Source: Lachnospiraceae bacterium
GTDB lineage: Bacteria; Bacillota; Clostridia; Lachnospirales; Lachnospiraceae
Length of the DNA: 64,000 bases
Assembly: GCA_017463255.1 (NCBI GenBank)
Contig: JAFTPP010000003.1
Coordinates: 62,001-126,000 of the forward strand
Direction of reading: 5' to 3'
How positions within the stretch are numbered: the stretch's first letter is position 1; every line of letters begins with the position of its first letter. The position numbers and the translations under genes are program-made. The notes beneath the pieces were generated by a model, which had not been told where the DNA came from, searched no databases, and saw only the letters and a program-made list of their open reading frames with translations. Below, in pieces: positions 52,827 through 62,113 of this stretch.

Positions 52827-53558
52827 TTATACCTCTTCACTTCCCTCTGAAACTTCTTCTTTTTTATCGATTGTTTCATTCTTGCCTACGGTATCCGGCT
52901 CTTCATCACCGTTGTTTGAAAGTTTTTCCAGCTCGCTAATCTTTGTTTCATAAGATTTCAACAAGTCAAGGCTTGATGACGCAATAAATGTCTTCTGATA
53001 TGCACTCATCTTATCGTAAACATCACGTAACTTTTCAATCGCTGCGCGGCTTGCCAAAGTCAGCTTGTTTAAGTTAGGCAATTGTTGTAAAGCACTTGTC
53101 CATTCATAACCAAGGTTATATGCTTCCCAATAACTTTCATCAAGTACCGTTGTAACATCTTCAAATGCATACAGATTATCATTAACCGATACAAACACAT
53201 CTCCGGCTTCCATAACAACATAATCAACCCTTCCGTAGATTTCTGTTGTATTACCGCTTGTATCAGTAACATTAAGAAATACTTCTTTTCCAACAATTTC
53301 CTGTGCTCTTGACATATCAACACTGGAACTTACATTCTGCATAGCTTCCAAAGATGAGAACTGTGCGAACTGTGAAATATACTCAGTATTGGTTGTAGGC
53401 TGTAACGGGTCCTGATTCTGCATTTCTGCAACCAGTAATTGTAAAAAAGCATCTTTATCAAGCGCTCCGCCATCCGAAGTCTTTTCAGATGATAGTGAAA
53501 CTGATGACGCTGTAGAATCAATAATTTTTCCATCTACTACTGATGCTATACTTGACAT
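52827..53558 (-). CDS. flgD: Hook capping protein FlgD with extra C-terminal helical domain
   Basis: Scaffold cap for hook assembly. 243 residues. The N-terminal FlgD signature is clear: LDKDAFLQLLVAEMQNQDPL (33-52), YISQFAQFSSLEAMQNVSSS (60-79). A beta-rich part follows (about 85-140). Residues about 153-213 (LPNLNKLTLASRAAIEKLRD, VYDKMSAYQKTFIASSSLDL, KSYETKISELEKL) form a helical unit of a type otherwise seen in secreted surface proteins, not in FlgD. The tail (214-243) is acidic. It lies 24 bases after fliK. Confidence 0.95.
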   Translation of the reverse strand: MSSIASVVDGKIIDSTASSVSLSSEKTSDGGALDKDAFLQLLVAEMQNQDPLQPTTNTEYISQFAQFSSLEAMQNVSSSVDMSRAQEIVGKEVFLNVTDTSGNTTEIYGRVDYVVMEAGDVFVSVNDNLYAFEDVTTVLDESYWEAYNLGYEWTSALQQLPNLNKLTLASRAAIEKLRDVYDKMSAYQKTFIASSSLDLLKSYETKISELEKLSNNGDEEPDTVGKNETIDKKEEVSEGSEEV

Positions 53559-53582
53559 TTGCTCACTTCCTTTCCCGGCCGA

Positions 53583-55031
53583 TTATGCTGTATAATCCAC
53601 CGTATTTCCGTTCATTTCCATCATTTCTCTCGCAAGTTTTGTTTCGTCATCAAGTTCTTCTCCCTCTTCAAGCGGAAGATTTAAATCAATTCTTCTGATG
53701 CCGTTTTTCTTGCTGTTTGTCTGTTGTTCCTCGTAATCTGCATCTGACTGACTGTCACTAAGATTATGTTCAAAAGCATGTGTTGCAACTGCTATTTCAA
53801 TTGCTTCCACCTTAATTCCCTGATTCTCAAGGTTTTCCCTAACGATCATAATCTGACTTTCAAGTACATTTCTCACCGCCTCATTCTGTGTTGTCAACGT
53901 AGCAGTAATCTCTCCTGCCTTTGATGCAATACTTACATGAATGCTTCCAAGATTTGCCGGATTTAGTTGTAATTCCATCTCCGTTAAATCTTCTGTTTGA
54001 AGCAGGCTCATGAATTCTGTAAACTGTCTCATGATTTCAGCGGGATTCACTTCACCGTATGCGGTATGTACCGTCTGCATAAACGGATTCTCAACATTTG
54101 TCTGGTTTGTAACCAGCTGATTGATCAGATTTTGGTTTACAACAAATGGCGACTCTTCTTGTCTTGAAGCTCCTGTGTTATCCCGGGACGTTTCTTGTCC
54201 TTGTGCTTCATTTCCCAAAGTAGAATCATTAGCTGTATCCGCTGTTGTTTCTTCAACAGTATCCACACTGCTTTCTACCTGTGCGGTATTCTCTCCATCA
54301 GCTTCTTTCTGATGTTTAGACTGCACCTCTTCTGTCTGGCCCTCAGTTTCTTTCGCATCTACCATTAACTCGTTCTCTCTCAGTTCAGGTAAAGCTCCAT
54401 CTTCCTGGGTTGTAGTAACCGTAATCCGGTCGATTTCTTTCAAAAACTCCTGCATTTGCTTTGGTGATACATCAAGCTTTGCAGACAACTCCTGAATTGT
54501 GTTCTGTAACTCACCCAACAATTTCTGCATAGATGTGTACAGTTTTTCATCGGTTGTAAGAAGTAACGGGTCCCCTCCTGCGGTCTGGGTTACCAAAAGA
54601 GTTAACTGTTCCGGATTTAATAAATCCACCATGGTCATTCCTAAAAGCTCCATCATTTGAAGTAACTCTTCTTCTGAAATTCCCAATTCCTTAGATACCT
54701 CTTCAAGCATTTCCTGTGCAGCTTCATTCACAGCATCCATTTCCTCTTGTGAAAGTTCATTCACTTCAGTCCGGTCTGTTTCCTGTGCCCGGGTAACTTC
54801 CTCTGACTGCGATTCTTCTTTGGATGAAACGCGGTCACGTCTTCCTTCAACCTTTGTCTGTCCAGTCACTGCTGTTTTTTCCAATTCTGCTTCTTTTGGT
54901 TCAAAAGACTTGTTCTGTGTCTGATTCATAATATCACCAAAACTGTTTTCTGAGTCAAAAGCACTGAAAGCATTCTTACTTGGAACAGTAGATAACTGGC
55001 TGCCTATGTTTGTTACAGGCGTACTGGTCAT
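53583..55031 (-). CDS. fliK: Flagellar hook-length control protein FliK
   Basis: Secreted ruler that measures hook length and triggers the export switch. 482 residues. The long N-terminal and middle part is Gln/Glu/Thr-rich and poorly conserved, as usual; the C-terminal substrate-switch domain (about 335-420) has MELQLNPANLGSIHVSIASK and AVRNVLESQIMIVRENLENQ followed by GIKVEAIEIAV. The start follows GGAGGAATACCG, with a candidate sigma-28 promoter at 55076-55102. Confidence 0.95.
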   Translation of the reverse strand: MTSTPVTNIGSQLSTVPSKNAFSAFDSENSFGDIMNQTQNKSFEPKEAELEKTAVTGQTKVEGRRDRVSSKEESQSEEVTRAQETDRTEVNELSQEEMDAVNEAAQEMLEEVSKELGISEEELLQMMELLGMTMVDLLNPEQLTLLVTQTAGGDPLLLTTDEKLYTSMQKLLGELQNTIQELSAKLDVSPKQMQEFLKEIDRITVTTTQEDGALPELRENELMVDAKETEGQTEEVQSKHQKEADGENTAQVESSVDTVEETTADTANDSTLGNEAQGQETSRDNTGASRQEESPFVVNQNLINQLVTNQTNVENPFMQTVHTAYGEVNPAEIMRQFTEFMSLLQTEDLTEMELQLNPANLGSIHVSIASKAGEITATLTTQNEAVRNVLESQIMIVRENLENQGIKVEAIEIAVATHAFEHNLSDSQSDADYEEQQTNSKKNGIRRIDLNLPLEEGEELDDETKLAREMMEMNGNTVDYTA

Positions 55032-55075
55032 CGGTATTCCTCCTCTCTTTAGTTGTCAATGTGCTACCGATTTAT

Positions 55076-55102
55076 ATATCGGCTGTTTATCTGATTTAGT
55101 TA
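55076..55102 (-). promoter_or_regulatory. Candidate internal sigma-28 promoter before fliK
   Basis: Minus strand TAAC (55102-55099), 15-base spacer, GCCGATAT (55083-55076), compared with the sigma-D consensus TAAA-N15-GCCGATAT: the -10 matches completely and the -35 in three of four bases. It lies in a 68-base gap, about 40 bases before the fliK start. Confidence 0.6.
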
Positions 55103-55981
55103 AGAGTCCGGATCCATAATTTTTGTTACTTTTGCAGCAATTTCAACATTCATCTCTGCCAAAATATTACCGCGTGATTCCGCACTCATCAGACCTAAAA
55201 TTTTAGCTACGCGTTCTAAATCATCTTCCATCGTGTCAAAAATAGCCGCTGCAGCCTTAGGTTTCATACTGGAATATGCGTTTGCATAATCCTGAAGTTC
55301 GGCGTCTTCCTGCTCTTTTATGAGAACCATTTTATACAGATACTCTGCCGTTTCCTGATCCATTGCCTCAAAATATTTACGGTATTCTTCCGCTCCGGGA
55401 CCGTTTGCAGCATATACTACTTCTTCAAAAAACTCTTGTTTTATTCTTGCAAATTCTGTCTGATTTTCTTCAAATTCTTCCAGCCTTGCAATTTCTGCCC
55501 GTAATTCCGCTAAGGTTGCAGCGTCCGAATCATTTAAGTTCTGAGCCTGCTCCAACTGCATTTCCAGATATTTAATATGTTCAACCGCATCCTTTAAACT
55601 GGTATAGCCATAGTATCCGGTCTGATCCTGCGTTTCTGTTTCGACTTCCCCCGGAAGAATTTTGTTAATCACAGGAACATCCTTCAAAATCGGTTTTAAC
55701 ACATTAGAACCGAATCCGCCTACATCCAGTTTGACTAAGAGACATAAAATAGCAAGCCAGATAACAATAATAATGATTGTCACAAAAAAAGTAGACACAG
55801 ACCCACTGTTATCGTCTTCATCTGACAAAAGCGCCTCCTGCTTGGCAATTTCCTTAGCGCGGCGCTTTGCTTCTTTTTTCTGATTTCTCTGTTCTGCTTT
55901 TAATTTTTTCTTTTCGCTTTCCAAACGTTTCTTTTCAGCTTCAAAGCCGGAAACATCAGAATTTCTAGTTCCTTTTGCCAT
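55100..55981 (-). CDS. MotE/YlxF-like flagellar protein
   Basis: 293 residues: a basic, Lys/Glu-rich coiled-coil start (about 10-50), one membrane helix (about 62-85), a second coiled coil (about 125-180) and a C-terminal MgtE-like helical domain (about 210-285, AEYLYKMVLIKEQEDAELQD, YANAYSSMKPKAAAAIFDTM, LGLMSAESRGNILAEMN). This layout fits the MotE/YlxF family found between fliJ and fliK, thought to act as a stator-associated or chaperone-like factor. It follows fliJ by one base. Confidence 0.88.
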   Translation of the reverse strand: MAKGTRNSDVSGFEAEKKRLESEKKKLKAEQRNQKKEAKRRAKEIAKQEALLSDEDDNSGSVSTFFVTIIIIVIWLAILCLLVKLDVGGFGSNVLKPILKDVPVINKILPGEVETETQDQTGYYGYTSLKDAVEHIKYLEMQLEQAQNLNDSDAATLAELRAEIARLEEFEENQTEFARIKQEFFEEVVYAANGPGAEEYRKYFEAMDQETAEYLYKMVLIKEQEDAELQDYANAYSSMKPKAAAAIFDTMEDDLERVAKILGLMSAESRGNILAEMNVEIAAKVTKIMDPDS

Positions 55982-55982
55982 A

Positions 55983-56435
55983 TTAGTCCTCGTTCTTTTT
56001 CTGACCGTAGGTATAACTGGTCAGTTCATCTATTTCTTTGCTTTCCCCAGCCCTCTCATCCATCATAAACTCTTCAAAAGCTTTTTCCTTCAGTTTTTCC
56101 TGGGTTTTACGCTCTATCATAACTTCCGTAAGTCTAGCTCTGGCATTTTCAACATTCTTTTGTGCCAATCGAACCTGTAACACCTGCGCCCTGATTAACT
56201 CTTCCATCTTTGCAAGGGCATGTCTGTTTTCACGAAGAGACCTGGTATCAAGCTTGTTCTGCCTTAAGGTCACCGCTTCTTCCATGTATCCGTGTTTTCT
56301 TGCATATAGCCGGTTCAACTTTTCTTCTTCCTGATTCAGTCGCTCTTTTGCTGCCGCGAACTGCATTCTCGCCTGGTTTTCAAGCTTGTTCTTAATATCA
56401 AGAATATTCTGCATTTTGTATTTGAATATTGCCAT
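55983..56435 (-). CDS. fliJ: Flagellar export protein FliJ
   Basis: Coiled-coil stalk between the FliI ATPase and FlhA. 150 residues, almost entirely alpha-helical, starting FKYKMQNILDIKNKLENQA as usual for Gram-positive FliJ. It follows fliI by 13 bases. Confidence 0.94.
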   Translation of the reverse strand: MAIFKYKMQNILDIKNKLENQARMQFAAAKERLNQEEEKLNRLYARKHGYMEEAVTLRQNKLDTRSLRENRHALAKMEELIRAQVLQVRLAQKNVENARARLTEVMIERKTQEKLKEKAFEEFMMDERAGESKEIDELTSYTYGQKKNED

Positions 56436-56448
56436 ACTTTATATCCCG

Positions 56449-57759
56449 TTAAAACAACTCTTTCATTAAAGAAACCGATGTTTCAAAATCATATTTCGAA
56501 TCCACATCCTGCATAAGGAAGTTATTAACGCTGTCAATTTTTTCAATAGCATAGTCAATATTAGGATTGCTCCCCTTCTTATATGCACCGATGTTAATTA
56601 AATCTTCTGCTTCCGTGTATGTAGCAAGAACATTCTTAAGTTTACCTGCAACCGCTTTATGTTCTTTGGTTACAATACTGCTCATACATCTGGAAATTGA
56701 CTGTAAAATATCAATTGCCGGATAATGGTTTTTATGTCCTAATTTTCTGCTAAGCATAATATGGCCATCTAAAATACTTCTCGCCGTATCAGTAATAGGT
56801 TCATTAAAATCGTCACCATCTACCAAAACTGTATACAGTCCGGTAATAGAACCCTTATCCGCTCTGCCCGCACGTTCTAAAAGCTTTGGCATTTCAGAAT
56901 AAACGCTTGGCGGATATCCCCTTGTAACCGGCGGTTCACCGCTGGCAAGTCCTATTTCCCTTTGAGCCATGGAAAAACGTGTCAGGGAATCCATCATTAA
57001 CAACACATCTTTTCCCTGATTTCTAAAATATTCTGCAATAGCTGTTGCTGTTTTAGCAGCTTTATTACGTTCCAATGCAGGTTTATCAGAAGTTGCAACA
57101 ACAACAACCGAACGCCTCATTCCTTCTTCGCCCAAATCGCGTTCAATAAACTCACGCACTTCTCGTCCACGTTCGCCGATTAGAGCAATTACATTGATGT
57201 CCGCCTTAGTATTTCTGGCAAACATACCCATCAGTGTAGACTTACCTACTCCGGAGCCGGCAAATATTCCGATACGTTGTCCCTTACCTACCGTAAGCAA
57301 CCCATCTACTGCCTTAACACCAAGGGTAAGTACCTCATCAATAATTTCACGGCTCATAGCGTCAGGTGGCGGAGCCTCCACAGGGCAAACAGTCATTTTC
57401 CCCTGAAACTGTTGTCCGTCAAGCCTTCTTCCAAGCCCATCTAAAGTCTTTCCTAACAGTTCCTCTCCAACTGCAACCATCAAAGGACTTCCCTGATTTT
57501 CCACCACACTGCCAAGGCCGATTCCTTCTGTTACTTCATAAGGCATAAGCAGTGTTTTCCGGTCTTTAAAACCTACAACCTCAGATAAAATCGGCTGCGC
57601 ATCTTTATCCACCGGGTATATTTTACACAAATCACCCAGTTTTGCATCAGGACCTGCTGACTCAATGGTCAGTCCCACCACGTTCACTACTTTACCTTTT
57701 TTCTTATAATATGTTTTTCCTACTAAAGCCGAATACTTATCATAATCAATCTTTATCAT
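56449..57759 (-). CDS. fliI: Flagellum-specific ATPase FliI
   Basis: Export ATPase related to the F1 beta subunit. 436 residues: Walker A in GIFAGSGVGKSTLMGMFAR (about 165-183), VIALIGERGREVREFIERDL, Walker B in LLMMDSLTRFSMAQREIGLA, and GEPPVTRGYPPSVYSEMPKL. Its start overlaps the fliH end by 14 bases. Confidence 0.98.
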   Translation of the reverse strand: MIKIDYDKYSALVGKTYYKKKGKVVNVVGLTIESAGPDAKLGDLCKIYPVDKDAQPILSEVVGFKDRKTLLMPYEVTEGIGLGSVVENQGSPLMVAVGEELLGKTLDGLGRRLDGQQFQGKMTVCPVEAPPPDAMSREIIDEVLTLGVKAVDGLLTVGKGQRIGIFAGSGVGKSTLMGMFARNTKADINVIALIGERGREVREFIERDLGEEGMRRSVVVVATSDKPALERNKAAKTATAIAEYFRNQGKDVLLMMDSLTRFSMAQREIGLASGEPPVTRGYPPSVYSEMPKLLERAGRADKGSITGLYTVLVDGDDFNEPITDTARSILDGHIMLSRKLGHKNHYPAIDILQSISRCMSSIVTKEHKAVAGKLKNVLATYTEAEDLINIGAYKKGSNPNIDYAIEKIDSVNNFLMQDVDSKYDFETSVSLMKELF

Positions 57760-58630
57760 AAGATAACATCCTTAATTCTCTGTTCAGTTCCTCTAACTGA
57801 GTACCAAGACCGCAGTCAAATATACCGCCTTCCGTTTCTATCAGGCACTCATTTTCTTTTAAGGTCATATCCGCAATAATCTCTAAAGTAGCATTAGGAC
57901 TTACAAGACATGCAGTTAACCTTTCTTTTTGAGCACTTACAGCAGGATGATCTTCTTTGCTTACACGCACAATAAAATCCCTGTTACTGTCTGCGCCACG
58001 GATTGTATTTTCTATTAAATGCAGAGCTATCTCTTTATTCTTACTGATATCCACTTTGAATAAATGTTCATATACTCCTACAATTGCATCCACCAGCTTC
58101 GGCTCTGCTTCATGAAGCATTCTGTCATATTCTTCCAACAGTTCTTTTTCCTTGGCAGCCAATTGCTTAAGCTTTCTTTCCCCTTCTTCTTCCAGGGCTT
58201 TTGCCTTTGCTAATCCTTCTTCATATCCGGCGCGATAACCCTCTTCTTTTGCATTTCTATGGGCTTCGTCTTTTATCTGTAAAGCTTCTGCTTTCGCGTT
58301 CTGAATAATCTCCTCAGCCTCTTTTGCTGCATTATCCAGAAGTTCTGCACGTTCCTGCTCCATTTGTTCTTTGAGCTTTAATACCTGTGGATGGTTATCT
58401 CCTTTAATCACATTAGAGGAGCCTTCCGAACCATCATCTGCAAGTAATGCCGACACCTGCTCGGCATCAATACCTTCTATCATGTCATTCTCATCCAGGC
58501 TTTGAAAATCCGTCTGCAGGATACTCTTTAGTAATTCAATTCGTTTTGCTACCTGTTCATTATTATCAACAACGAAGGTATCTTTTTCCTGGGTATATGT
58601 CCAATTTCCTTTTATGAGATTTCTAGACAA
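57746..58630 (-). CDS. fliH: Flagellar assembly protein FliH
   Basis: Regulator of the FliI ATPase. About 294 residues from a TTG at 58630 (MSRNLIKGNW), well placed after GGAGGTGA; a GTG at 58642 is inside that site. Charged helical N-terminal part (about 80-180), with the GYRAGYEEGLAKAKALEEE segment (GxxxG-like helix), then a C-terminal domain VDAIVGVYEHLFKVDISKNK and ECLIETEGGIFDCGLGTQLE. It overlaps both fliG and fliI. Confidence 0.95.
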   Translation of the reverse strand: MSRNLIKGNWTYTQEKDTFVVDNNEQVAKRIELLKSILQTDFQSLDENDMIEGIDAEQVSALLADDGSEGSSNVIKGDNHPQVLKLKEQMEQERAELLDNAAKEAEEIIQNAKAEALQIKDEAHRNAKEEGYRAGYEEGLAKAKALEEEGERKLKQLAAKEKELLEEYDRMLHEAEPKLVDAIVGVYEHLFKVDISKNKEIALHLIENTIRGADSNRDFIVRVSKEDHPAVSAQKERLTACLVSPNATLEIIADMTLKENECLIETEGGIFDCGLGTQLEELNRELRMLSYDKD

Positions 58631-59642
58631 TAATCTCGTCACCTCCGCCTCTGCTGATTACGATTTCTGCAGAGTCTTCTAATTTTCTGATAATGTTAAC
58701 AATCTTCTGCTGTGCTTCTTCTACGTCCTTCATACGTACAGGACCCATGAATTCCATATCTTCACGGATCATTGTAGCAAGACGTTTTGAAAGGTTATTA
58801 AAGATTGCATTCTGAACCTGTTCATTAGCACCTTTAAGGGCAATGGCAAGGTCATTATTATCCACATCACGAAGCACACGCTGAATTGCTCTGTCATCAA
58901 GCGTAAGAATATCTTCGAATACGAACATCTTCTTTCTGATTTCGTCTGCAAGTTCCGGTTCTTCGATTTCCAATGTTTCCATAATATGTTTTTCTGTTCC
59001 ACGGTCAACTGTGTTAAGAATTTCAACAACAGCATCCACACCACCGATAATGGTGTAATCCTGGTTTACAAGACTTGCAAGTTTTGTTTCCAACACTTTT
59101 TCCACTTCCTTGATAACATCCGGACTTGTACGGTCCATCATGGCAATACGCTTTGCAACATCAGCCTGTCTGTCTGGCGGCAATGAAGATATAATTGCCG
59201 AAGACTGTGCTGTTGACAAATACGAAAGAATTAATGCAATCGTCTGAGGATGTTCATCCTGAATAAAGTTCAAAAGCTGGGAAGCATCAGTCTTACGTAC
59301 AAATTCGAACGGCTTAACCTGTAACGAAGCCGTAAGTCTTGAAATAACATCCATAGCTTTTTCTGTACCAACTGCTTTTTCCAAAAGCTCTTTGGCATAG
59401 GTAATACCACCTTCCGCAATATACTGTTGTGCAAGGCAGATTTCATAAAACTCATTTAAAATTTCTTCTTTTACCTGAGGAGTAATGCTTCGTGTGTTGG
59501 CAATCTCCAAAGTCAGTTCTTCAATTTCTTCTTCTTTTAAGTGTTTAAAAATTGTAGCCGATCTCTCCGGTCCAAGAACAATGAGAAGAATAGCAGCTTT
59601 TTGTGCACCGGTAACAGGTGCTTCTATACCACGACTTGCCAT
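58623..59642 (-). CDS. fliG: Flagellar motor switch protein FliG
   Basis: C-ring protein that contacts the stator. 339 residues in three helical domains: N-terminal FliF-binding domain with TGAQKAAILLIVLGPERSAT, middle domain with EHPQTIALILSYLSTAQSSA, and C-terminal torque domain with MFVFEDILTLDDRAIQRVLR, DVDNNDLAIALKGANEQVQN, MGPVRMKDVEEAQQKIVNII where the charged torque residues lie. Lies 3 bases after fliF. Confidence 0.98.
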   Translation of the reverse strand: MASRGIEAPVTGAQKAAILLIVLGPERSATIFKHLKEEEIEELTLEIANTRSITPQVKEEILNEFYEICLAQQYIAEGGITYAKELLEKAVGTEKAMDVISRLTASLQVKPFEFVRKTDASQLLNFIQDEHPQTIALILSYLSTAQSSAIISSLPPDRQADVAKRIAMMDRTSPDVIKEVEKVLETKLASLVNQDYTIIGGVDAVVEILNTVDRGTEKHIMETLEIEEPELADEIRKKMFVFEDILTLDDRAIQRVLRDVDNNDLAIALKGANEQVQNAIFNNLSKRLATMIREDMEFMGPVRMKDVEEAQQKIVNIIRKLEDSAEIVISRGGGDEIIV

Positions 59643-59645
59643 AAC

Positions 59646-61253
59646 TTACCCCCAATCTTCGTTCAGCCAGTTACGCAAAAGATTGGCAACCGCTTCCGGA
59701 TTCTCATCCACAAATTTTTCAATAACCTTACGGGCGTTGGATTTTTCTTCCACACCAATACTGTCAAGTTCAGGTTCCGGAGTAGACTGCAGTAATGATT
59801 CCACTGAAATCTCTTCTTCCGCTTCCACCTGTCTTGTTCCTTTCATGCTTCTTAATACTACAAAGAGAAGCAGGCCAAGGATTAAAATAATAAGAATAAC
59901 CTGTACTACATCTGTTGCATTAATAGGAAGACCTTCTTCGTCCACAAACCAGTTTTCTTCATATACCACAAAAGAAATATTGTCTACAGGAATACCGGTA
60001 GCTTTTGATACGGAATCAATCCACGCTTCATCCGCTTCAAGTCTGTTTCTTCCCGCATTCAGTCTCTTATAATCATCCCAGTCCTGACCACCTAAATCTG
60101 CCAGGTCTTCGTAGATTACATTGTATTTAATGGCTGTTACGGCAATACTTGATTTATTCAAATCCTTAAGTCCCGCCGGAATGTCTGTCAACGTAGAAAT
60201 AACGTCAGGTAAAAAATCAATGGATATTTCGCTTTCGGTTGAACTGCTTTCACCGCCGTCACTTAACACATATGACGGGCTTTCCTCTGTGTTGGAAGTA
60301 GTTCCCGGAATACCGCCCTCTCCCGAAGTGGATTCCGCATTGTATTCATCCATATGACCATATAAGCCTTCTTCTCTTCCTTCCTGGGCCTCATATCTTA
60401 CCGTAGACTGCTGACCACTGGTAAAATCCATATGAATATTAGGTGTTACGGTAATCTTAGAAAACTCCTGCATTCCGTTTAACACCTTTTTAACATCGTA
60501 TTCCGTTACTTCATTGGCAGCCTGCTGAAGCGACAACTGATTGTTCAAAGTTCCCGCCATGGAATATTCTTCTTCCCCCGCAAACAATAACTTACCTGTT
60601 GAATCTAAAATCGTAACATTGGCAGTTGTCTTGTTGCCAAGCGCTGTCGCCACAAAACGTGCCATATTGGATGCAACTTCCGCCGATAAGTCTGCGCTTC
60701 CCTTTAAAGTAAGTATGATTGCTGCCGAAACCTCTTCATTGGTTGCAATCAAGGTTCCGTCATCTTCCGGGAAGGTAAGTTGAACATTCGCGTCTTTTAC
60801 AAAAGAATAAGATTTTAAATCTTTTCTCATCTGGCTCTCACGGGCTTTTACATACTTTTTAGCCTTATCAGATTCCGTGGTGCTAAAACCACCTGATAAA
60901 GCTTCCTCTAATGTGTAATCTTCTGTCACAAAACCCGATGCTCCAAGTGCCAGATTGGCCTTTGAAACATTATCCTTTTCTACATAAAAAGTCCTGCCGT
61001 CTTCTGACGAATCATAAGCGATTCCCTCATCCGTAAGGATTTCTGCAATTTCAGCTCCTTCTGCCGAGGTTTCCACTTCAATCAGCAATGAATACTTGGT
61101 ACGTGTCAATATCATTACCAGTATTACCATTGCCACAGTCACGCCTAAAACAGCACTTACTATAATGAGTTTCTGTTTTCTGGCAAACTTATTCCACCAT
61201 TCTAATATCCGTGCACCATACTGTTTGAGCTTGTCAAGTATTGCGTCACCCAT
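59646..61253 (-). CDS. fliF: Flagellar MS-ring protein FliF
   Basis: Forms the MS ring in the membrane. 535 residues: N-terminal membrane helix (about 28-50), ring-building motifs (YSLLIEVETSAEGAEIAEIL, RTFYVEKDNVSKANLALGAS, KGSADLSAEVASNMARFVAT), a Ser/Glu-rich outer loop (about 290-340), a second membrane helix (about 444-466) and the C-terminal FliG-binding tail (ENPEAVANLLRNWLNEDW). All as expected for the family. Confidence 0.98.
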   Translation of the reverse strand: MGDAILDKLKQYGARILEWWNKFARKQKLIIVSAVLGVTVAMVILVMILTRTKYSLLIEVETSAEGAEIAEILTDEGIAYDSSEDGRTFYVEKDNVSKANLALGASGFVTEDYTLEEALSGGFSTTESDKAKKYVKARESQMRKDLKSYSFVKDANVQLTFPEDDGTLIATNEEVSAAIILTLKGSADLSAEVASNMARFVATALGNKTTANVTILDSTGKLLFAGEEEYSMAGTLNNQLSLQQAANEVTEYDVKKVLNGMQEFSKITVTPNIHMDFTSGQQSTVRYEAQEGREEGLYGHMDEYNAESTSGEGGIPGTTSNTEESPSYVLSDGGESSSTESEISIDFLPDVISTLTDIPAGLKDLNKSSIAVTAIKYNVIYEDLADLGGQDWDDYKRLNAGRNRLEADEAWIDSVSKATGIPVDNISFVVYEENWFVDEEGLPINATDVVQVILIILILGLLLFVVLRSMKGTRQVEAEEEISVESLLQSTPEPELDSIGVEEKSNARKVIEKFVDENPEAVANLLRNWLNEDWG

Positions 61254-61296
61254 AACTAATATCTCCTAACCTTAACCTACTCACTTACAACCATTC

Positions 61297-61623
61297 CTAA
61301 ATCTGCATATTCATAATTTCTTTGTAAGCTTCCAAAAATCTGTCACGAATCGCCACTGTATACTGCAAAGCTGTTGAAGCCTTCTGTAAAGCAATGGTTA
61401 AATCGTGTGTATTTTCCGTCTCACCAAGAGCCAATTTTAACTCTTCGTTTTCCGCATCCGATATGTAATTGTTTGTTGTCTTAATATTGTCTATGGCACT
61501 GCCCAAAAGAGCGCTGAAAAGTTCACTGTCGCCGCTGTCAGTAACACTCTTAAGAGGGGAACGGCTATTATCTAAAGCCGTCTGCACCACATTGTTTATA
61601 TTTGTCAAAGCTGAAACACTCAC
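61297..61623 (-). CDS. fliE: Flagellar hook-basal body complex protein FliE
   Basis: Joins the MS ring to the rod. 108 residues with the conserved C-terminal half: FSALLGSAIDNIKTTNNYIS, LALGETENTHDLTIALQKAS and TALQYTVAIRDRFLEAYKEI then MNMQI. GTG start after GGAGGAACCATAG. It follows flgC by 34 bases. Confidence 0.96.
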   Translation of the reverse strand: MSVSALTNINNVVQTALDNSRSPLKSVTDSGDSELFSALLGSAIDNIKTTNNYISDAENEELKLALGETENTHDLTIALQKASTALQYTVAIRDRFLEAYKEIMNMQI

Positions 61624-61657
61624 CTATGGTTCCTCCCGCTTTTGCTATCTAAAAAGA

Positions 61658-62101
61658 TTATTTTACCATATCAAGGCCTTTTAATGCCATGGTCTTACTT
61701 GCTGAAAATGCTGTGGCATTAGCCTCATAAGAACGGCTGGCATCAATTAAGTCAGTCATTTCTTCAATAATATTCACATTAGGGTATTCCACATATCCGT
61801 TTTCATCTGCATCAGGATGATCCGGCTCATATACCATAATGGTCTCAGACCATGTATCCTCATGTACACCGGTAACCTTAACACCTTTTCCGGAGTAGTT
61901 GTCCCTTGCTTCATTCAACACTCTGCTAAAACTTGTCTGATCATCTCTTTGTGCAAAGGTAACAACCTGTCTTCTGTAACAGTCGCCATCCGCAGTTCTG
62001 GTTGTATTGGCATTAGCTACGTTTTCAGAAATAACATCCATTCTCAAACGTTGTGCCGTAAGTCCCGATGCACTTATATCAAATCCATCAAACATTCCCA
62101 T
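61658..62101 (-). CDS. flgC: Flagellar basal-body rod protein FlgC
   Basis: Proximal rod subunit. 147 residues with the rod signature SGLTAQRLRMDVISENVANA followed by NTTRT, GVKVTGVHEDTWSE in the middle and the C-terminal MTDLIDASRSYEANATAFSA SKT-type helix. It follows flgB by 12 bases. Confidence 0.97.
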   Translation of the reverse strand: MGMFDGFDISASGLTAQRLRMDVISENVANANTTRTADGDCYRRQVVTFAQRDDQTSFSRVLNEARDNYSGKGVKVTGVHEDTWSETIMVYEPDHPDADENGYVEYPNVNIIEEMTDLIDASRSYEANATAFSASKTMALKGLDMVK

Positions 62102-62113
62102 GGATTATTCCTC

